From: Winogradskyella sp.
GTDB taxonomy: Bacteria; Bacteroidota; Bacteroidia; Flavobacteriales; Flavobacteriaceae
NCBI GenBank assembly: GCA_004211785.1
Contig: SHBX01000016.1
Span: 1-57,088 of the forward strand
Length of the DNA: 57,088 nt
Direction of reading: 5' to 3'
Part shown: positions 52,903 through 57,088 of the stretch, in pieces
Layout of the letters: each line of letters starts with the position of its first letter
Numbering within the stretch: position 1 is the stretch's first letter
Program-made: the position numbers and the translations under genes
The notes under the pieces: generated by a model
Database searches by the model: none
Told to the model about the DNA's origin: nothing
The model's input: only the letters and a program-made list of their open reading frames with translations

Positions 52903-54006
52903 TTAAAATCTATATTCTATGCCCAAACTTAGATTTAAGATGTATGGTTTTATATCACTTTTCTGAGAAAATGGCATAAGCTGATAGTTGAAAATACTTT
53001 CGAAATTGACAAACGTCTTTTTCCATAATTTTACTTCTGCGCCTAACCCAGCATTTAATCCTACAGTAGCTTGAAAATCTTGATTGCTAACATTTGTTTT
53101 AGAATCTCGTAAGCTGTAATAACTAAAACCTCCTACAGCGTAGGGATTAATTTTATGTTGAAAAGGCACATATTTTATCTCTATTGGGAATTGATAATAG
53201 GTCACTTCTCTACTAATTCCATTGATGTCTTGGTTGAGGTTTAATAATCGTATACCAGTTCTGGCATAAAACTGAGAGTTCATTTTATAACTTGCTAAAA
53301 ATCCGTAATTATAGCTTGTATTGTTTGAAGAGGATTCTTTGAGTGTTCCATAGTAAGATAATAATCCTTGTGGTGTAACACTCCAACGAGATTTGTCTTT
53401 ATTCTCAGTACTGTCTTTTTGTTTCTCGTCTATTTCTTTGAGTTTTTTAGTTTCCTCGTTTGAAGTGACATCAGACACTTCGATACTTAATTCTTCTTCA
53501 AGTTCAGTTTTATTGTTTTGTTGAGTTACACTTTCTTTTGTTGGAGAGCTTGTGTTGTTTGTTTCTTTTGCAATTGTAGAAGTGTTTTCTGTATTTCTAG
53601 ATTCGTTTATTGCTTTGCTTGATGTTTTGTTTTTTGAAGGCCCTAATAGATTCACTTTTATAGGCGCTGAAGATTTTTGTTGCTCCTCTGACTTGCTGGA
53701 CGTAATGAGTTCTTCATTAAGATCAGTGTTATCCTCTGTGTTGTTTTTTTGTAGGATTGTTTTTTTAACATCCTGCGTTTTCTCTTGGTGTATGTTTTTA
53801 GATGTTGAGTAGCCATAAAATAGAGCTGTTACTAAAGCAACTGTTAAAACTGAGCCAGAAGATAACCACCAGAAGAATATAACACGTTTACGCCTTTTTT
53901 TCTTTAGCTCTTTCTCAATATTTTCCCAAACTGAGGCATCAGGTGATGCGCTCAAGTGTTCTAGTCTTGATTTTATTTGAGTGCCGATGTTATTTTTAGA
54001 ATCCAT
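52903..54006 (-). CDS. Dual-membrane anti-sigma-like protein with C-terminal barrel
   Basis: The 367-aa protein has a cytoplasmic N-terminus (about 1-42, with SPDASVWENIEKELKKKRRKR split around a conserved Trp) and one transmembrane helix (about 43-66). A disordered Ser/Asn/Thr/Glu/Lys linker covers about 67-206. The C-terminal region (207-367) of about eight amphipathic strands ends in EYRF, the terminal aromatic of outer-membrane barrels. It starts 12 bases after the ECF sigma gene. The layout agrees with the dual membrane-spanning anti-sigma factors reported from Bacteroides thetaiotaomicron: the N-terminus would hold the sigma factor and the barrel would sense the outer membrane. This is inferred from architecture and position. 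Confidence 0.75.
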   Translation of the reverse strand: MDSKNNIGTQIKSRLEHLSASPDASVWENIEKELKKKRRKRVIFFWWLSSGSVLTVALVTALFYGYSTSKNIHQEKTQDVKKTILQKNNTEDNTDLNEELITSSKSEEQQKSSAPIKVNLLGPSKNKTSSKAINESRNTENTSTIAKETNNTSSPTKESVTQQNNKTELEEELSIEVSDVTSNEETKKLKEIDEKQKDSTENKDKSRWSVTPQGLLSYYGTLKESSSNNTSYNYGFLASYKMNSQFYARTGIRLLNLNQDINGISREVTYYQFPIEIKYVPFQHKINPYAVGGFSYYSLRDSKTNVSNQDFQATVGLNAGLGAEVKLWKKTFVNFESIFNYQLMPFSQKSDIKPYILNLSLGIEYRF

Positions 54007-54018
54007 TTTTCAGCATGT

Positions 54019-54552
54019 TTAAGACGCCTTTGTAGGTCGTGGTATTTTGGTTTGTAAAAGTTTTTTGGCCCTATGTAGGTTAGATTTAGAAGTGCTTTCA
54101 CTAATATTAAGTAGCCCGGCAATTTCTTTATGACTGTAATTGTCTAACTCATACATGGTAAATACTAGTCGATATTGAGATGGTAAATTTTGTACTTGAG
54201 TGAGTATTTCTTCAAGAGGAATCGTCTCAATATTCTCTATTGTAATTTCTGTGCCATTTAGAATATTATCATTAATTTCAAAGTTGATTTCGCGCTTACC
54301 CTTATATTTATCTATAGCCTTGTTAATAGTAATTCTCTTCATCCAACCTTCAAAAGAGCCAGTACCTTTGTAGTTTTTTATTTTCTGAAAAATTTCAAGA
54401 AAAGTATCTTGTAAATTGTCTTGAGCTTCTTCTTTATTTCTGCAGTATTTTAGGCATAGGATAAATAGGTCATCTTTATACAATTGGTATAACTGACTCT
54501 GAGCGTCTAACTTTTGTTTTTTACAACGTTTTATTAATTTATCTATATCCAA
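54019..54552 (-). CDS. ECF-type RNA polymerase sigma factor
   Basis: The 177-aa sigma-70 family protein has only regions 2 and 4. Region 2 includes LCLKYCRNKEEAQDNLQDTF and the -10-binding SFEGWMKRITINKAIDKYKG. Region 4 has LVFTMYELDNYSHKEIAGLL and a helix-turn-helix ISESTSKSNLHRAKKLL. It leads the operon containing its probable anti-sigma partner (12-base gap), a small lipoprotein and a C1A peptidase. Targets are unknown. Confidence 0.93.
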   Translation of the reverse strand: MDIDKLIKRCKKQKLDAQSQLYQLYKDDLFILCLKYCRNKEEAQDNLQDTFLEIFQKIKNYKGTGSFEGWMKRITINKAIDKYKGKREINFEINDNILNGTEITIENIETIPLEEILTQVQNLPSQYRLVFTMYELDNYSHKEIAGLLNISESTSKSNLHRAKKLLQTKIPRPTKAS

Positions 54553-54631
54553 ATGCGGTTTTAATGATTTTTCATGATAACTATTTACCTATAGTCTGAA
54601 AAAGTTTAAAATGGTTGCGTATTCTTTTAAT

Positions 54632-55594
54632 TTATTCAAAATCTAGTACTTCAGTTGCTTCTATAAGTTGATGTAATGCATCGATTTTAGAATAAATTTT
54701 ATTGAAAAACGTATTGCGTTCCTTCTCGCCAGTAGCATTTAATAATTTGGAATTTTGTAACTGCTTATTCAAGAACACTTCAGCTTCTGAACATGTATGC
54801 TTATCACTAGTTTTATAATAAGAGAGTAATGTGAATGGCACATACAACGATTGCAGGTTTGGTGCACTAACCAATACATTGTTGTTCATTAAATGCAATT
54901 CGTTGTAGTATAGTTTAAAATTTGTACTAGCCAGTTTTAACTTTATATGGTTTATGAGTTGTCTTAATTCTAAGCACATTTTTAGTGCTGTTTTAGAATT
55001 GACTTGGCCGGCTTGCGTGTAAAAATGAATTTGCTTTAGTGTACTATTAACTGTTGTAATATCCCAAATCTCAGAGGTGTTTAAGTCGTTGTACAAACTC
55101 CCTAATTGTTTTCCGGCTTCAACTAATGTGGGTTTTGGAGCAAAATTTTCAAAACTTTTGTTAGCAAAACATGGGTCTAACAATTTTAGCCAAACGTAAT
55201 ATTTAAAACGACTAAGTGTGTCTCCGGATAAATTATAAAACAGCGGAACATCCTTAGCCGAATACAAAATGCGACTATCCTTCTGTGTTAGCAGCGGCAG
55301 TAAAGACTCATAAGATTCTTTAAAGTACTGCTGCAGTTCTTGTTCACTTTCGATATGTTTTGTTTTTTCTACGGCTACTATACTCTGGTCAGTGTTTCCA
55401 AATAGCTTATCTAATGATAGATTGTAATAGTTTGCTAATAATACGCTTTCATCTAGAGATAGTTTGCTCTTTAAGCTTACGCGTCTATGTGCTGCGTCGT
55501 AGCTTATGTCAAGGGCTGTTGCTACAGCCTCTATTGTAGATGTATTTGCTGGTAATGCGTCTTTTAAATGTTTTAAAAATGATATCTGATACAT
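54632..55594 (-). CDS. HTH regulator with long helical C-terminal domain
   Basis: The 320-aa protein begins with a helix-turn-helix of the Cro/C1 type at about residues 18-66 (STIEAVATALDISYDAAHRR, then SLDESVLLANYYNLSLDKLF). About 250 helical residues follow with no motif I can name. The organisation suggests a ligand- or peptide-responsive repressor. It is divergent from a small barrel-protein gene, and the 118-bp region between them holds two palindromes, one of which overlaps the -7 box of the barrel gene. Control of that gene and of itself is inferred. Confidence 0.75.
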   Translation of the reverse strand: MYQISFLKHLKDALPANTSTIEAVATALDISYDAAHRRVSLKSKLSLDESVLLANYYNLSLDKLFGNTDQSIVAVEKTKHIESEQELQQYFKESYESLLPLLTQKDSRILYSAKDVPLFYNLSGDTLSRFKYYVWLKLLDPCFANKSFENFAPKPTLVEAGKQLGSLYNDLNTSEIWDITTVNSTLKQIHFYTQAGQVNSKTALKMCLELRQLINHIKLKLASTNFKLYYNELHLMNNNVLVSAPNLQSLYVPFTLLSYYKTSDKHTCSEAEVFLNKQLQNSKLLNATGEKERNTFFNKIYSKIDALHQLIEATEVLDFE

Positions 55595-55609
55595 GTCTTA
55601 AAAGTATTA

Positions 55610-55636
55610 CTAATTTGTGATTATCACAAAAATTAG
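55610..55636. promoter_or_regulatory. Imperfect operator-like palindrome in the divergent region
   Basis: CTAATTTGTGA-TTA-TCACAAAAATTAG spans 55610-55636. Its core TTTGTGA/TCACAAA is perfect and the outer CTAAT/ATTAG pairs with a 2-base offset. It lies 15 bases upstream of the HTH gene's start codon and 76 bases before the barrel gene. Confidence 0.55.
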
Positions 55637-55671
55637 TTTTCAAATCTGTGTTTTGTAAGATATATGATGTG

Positions 55672-55689
55672 ATTATTGCAATAATTTTG
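55672..55689 (+). promoter_or_regulatory. Palindrome and -7 box of the small barrel gene
   Basis: ATTATTGCAATAAT (55672-55685) is a perfect 14-bp palindrome. The exact -7 box TAATTTTG (55682-55689) begins inside it. A TTTG at 55652-55655 is a possible -33 element, with a rather long 26-nt spacer. The start codon is 23 nt after the -7 box. Confidence 0.6.
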
Positions 55690-55712
55690 AATTGAATTTA
55701 AAACTCAGAATT

Positions 55713-56354
55713 ATGAAAAAAATAATTATTACGACTCTACTGTTTATTTTTAGTATAAACATCGTAGCACAAAACGATTCAATAGTGAGAGCTAGAAACT
55801 ATAATTATATAGATTCTTACAAGGATTATTGGCGTACAGTAACCTTTAAAATTGGAGGTGGTTTGTACATCCCTCAAGGAGACCTTAATAACTATTTTGA
55901 GAGTTCACCATTATTTGAGATGAGCTTAGACTTTCCGGTAACAGATAATAAGTCTTTAGAATTAGCACTACAGTTTATTTTACCAAAACAGAAAGAATCT
56001 TTTAAATATGTTAATACTGTTGATGAAGCAGAAGCTGCCTTAATATTTAATCCTATGCTCCGATTCAAAAAAGATTTAAGTAAAAATGAGACATCAAAAT
56101 TTTTAATAGGCTTAGGTGTTGGAGCTTCTGTAATTGGTTTGAATCAAAATATAGGATTGACTAACGAAAAAGAAAAAACGGAAATCACTTCGTTTATGAT
56201 AGCGCCGAGTTTGGATTATGTGAAATCTTTTAAAAATAAAGAACAGTTAACATTTAGTCTTGGCCTTAATTATTCGCCTTATAAAATAAAAGGAATATTA
56301 GACGAAAAGATTGGAGGTTTGGCAATTACGCCTAGACTATTGTATAGTTTCTAA
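55713..56354 (+). CDS. Small outer-membrane beta-barrel protein
   Basis: The 213-aa form beginning at the ATG at 55713 has a clean signal peptide (MKKIIITTLLFIFSINIVAQ). An earlier ATG at 55692 would put seven polar residues before it. The mature protein has about eight amphipathic strands and ends in TPRLLYSF with a terminal aromatic, as in OmpA/OmpW-size barrels. One part reads TFKIGGGLYIPQGDLNNYFE. Function is unknown. It is divergent from the HTH regulator gene and ends at a strong bidirectional terminator. Confidence 0.8.
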   Translation: MKKIIITTLLFIFSINIVAQNDSIVRARNYNYIDSYKDYWRTVTFKIGGGLYIPQGDLNNYFESSPLFEMSLDFPVTDNKSLELALQFILPKQKESFKYVNTVDEAEAALIFNPMLRFKKDLSKNETSKFLIGLGVGASVIGLNQNIGLTNEKEKTEITSFMIAPSLDYVKSFKNKEQLTFSLGLNYSPYKIKGILDEKIGGLAITPRLLYSF

Positions 56355-56355
56355 A

Positions 56356-56390
56356 TTAAAAAGCCCATCAAAATCTGATGGGCTTTTTAA
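56356..56390. terminator. Bidirectional terminator
   Basis: A perfect 15-bp inverted repeat (56356-56370 with 56376-56390, loop AAATC) has A5 before and T5 after its GC core. It serves the barrel gene (+) and the convergent PAP2 gene (-). Confidence 0.92.
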
Positions 56391-56445
56391 ATGTATTTCG
56401 TCGATTTCTATATGTTATATAAGGATGTTAGGCACTGGCTTGCTT

Positions 56446-57088
56446 TTATTCTCTAAAATAATCAACCAAATTGAGTCTAAGAAATAGAAACGGGGCTATG
56501 TATATTCCCAAAAAACCAGATAATGTGTAACTCACATAATGGATTAGATGACTTAAATAAGTTTGTTCAGACCAATAGACTTTAGAAATTTCGTCTAGCA
56601 AAATAAGAGGTGTCATAACTAGTACTATAGTGATTAGCCAACGTATTATTTTTATGGTAATTGTTTTACTTTTAGGATTAAAATTTACGGTTTTTTGCTC
56701 TAAATTAAGACCAATTACAAGTCCCAAAATAAATCCCAAATGGCCAACAAATGGCAGAGGTTGAGAAGAAATATCTCCTCCATTAATATAAAAAGTAAGT
56801 ATCCACCAGATCAAACTTAATCCTACAGTAAGGAGGACTTGTTTCAAAAAATTTATACGTTTCCAAAGATTAGATATAGCATTGGAATATTTTATTACCA
56901 ATACTACAATAGTAAAACCAATAATCCACCCTAAAGCAATGTCTTCTATAAAATGAACTGCCAAGTATGGGCGCGAAATGCCAATAAAAATTATAATAAA
57001 AATTAGAAAAATTCTAAAATAAACGTTTTGGAAAATATGATATAAATATCCGTAAAAAGAAAAGGATGACATAGCATGACCTGAGGGA
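56446..57088 (-). CDS. PAP2-family membrane phosphatase (5' part outside window)
   Basis: The open frame runs off the window end, so this is a partial gene. The codons before the apparent ATG at 57072 read PSGHA, which is PAP2 motif 2 with its catalytic His. The true start is therefore beyond 57088. Motif 3 follows as SRPYLAVHFIED (SRxxxxxHxxxD). Six hydrophobic helices are visible. PAP2 enzymes remove phosphate from lipid phosphates such as undecaprenyl diphosphate or phosphatidate; the substrate cannot be told. The C-terminal half after motif 3 is longer than in small PAP2 proteins. Confidence 0.88.
   Translation of the reverse strand, partial: PSGHAMSSFSFYGYLYHIFQNVYFRIFLIFIIIFIGISRPYLAVHFIEDIALGWIIGFTIVVLVIKYSNAISNLWKRINFLKQVLLTVGLSLIWWILTFYINGGDISSQPLPFVGHLGFILGLVIGLNLEQKTVNFNPKSKTITIKIIRWLITIVLVMTPLILLDEISKVYWSEQTYLSHLIHYVSYTLSGFLGIYIAPFLFLRLNLVDYFRE

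Noticed and set aside
57070..57072. ATG at 57072 as the start of the PAP2 gene
   Set aside because: The codons just upstream spell PSGHA, the catalytic PAP2 motif 2, in the same open frame; the gene runs past the window edge.

Overview
The window looks like a chromosomal segment from a marine-type Flavobacteriaceae (Bacteroidota) member. It is AT-rich and carries TAnnTTTG-type -7 promoter boxes. It has a short primary sigma factor without region 1.1, a class II HMG-CoA reductase beside a GYDIA-type GHMP kinase, a dcw cluster without murF or ddl, and lipoproteins ending their signal peptides in S-C. Genus cannot be fixed from sequence alone. I see no insertion sequence, prophage, CRISPR array or rRNA, and no gene-free stretch longer than about 300 bases.

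Layout. 1-407: the 5' part of a response regulator, cut by the window edge. 638-710: tRNA-Phe. 817-8581: a co-directional run from coaX through an outer-membrane protein, a TPR protein, lptC, a small membrane protein and a CNNM/CorC protein to a PpiD-like foldase. 8640-10856 (minus): GHMP kinase and HMG-CoA reductase. 11095-17367: a DPP-IV-type peptidase, two POT peptide transporters and a thioredoxin-like protein, a coherent peptide-use block. 17373-22117 (minus): surE, a small membrane protein, lpxB, an NlpC/P60 peptidase and comEC. 22366-25609: a C-terminal processing protease and a solitary OppC-like permease. 25606-27042 (minus): engB and an alpha/beta hydrolase.

27274-42665 is the complete division and cell-wall cluster mraZ-rsmH-ftsL-ftsI-murE-mraY-murD-ftsW-murG-murC-ftsQ-ftsA-ftsZ. 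It is preceded by three 10-bp-spaced MraZ boxes and closed by a terminator. yqeY and tRNA-Arg follow.

43472-57088 is more accessory. It holds an MtfA-like metallopeptidase and a TPR histidine kinase/LytTR regulator pair flanked by two unrecognised small genes. It continues with wecB, a BLUF photoreceptor coupled to rpe, rpoD, and an ECF-sigma operon. That operon encodes a protein with both an inner-membrane helix and an outer-membrane barrel, a small lipoprotein and a papain-like lipoprotein. The window ends with an HTH regulator divergent from a small barrel protein, and an edge-truncated PAP2 phosphatase.

The strongest points for a second look are these. (1) tRNA-Arg(UCG) in which the near-universal G19-C56 tertiary pair is replaced by A19-U56. 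(2) A 17-bp perfect hairpin with the histidine-kinase start codon in its loop. (3) A shared TG(A/C)CATAAAA element about 90 nt upstream of both small orphan genes that flank the kinase/LytTR pair. (4) The dual-membrane anti-sigma candidate and its operon. (5) A BLUF protein with Tyr and Ser at the usual Trp/Met positions, translationally coupled to rpe.
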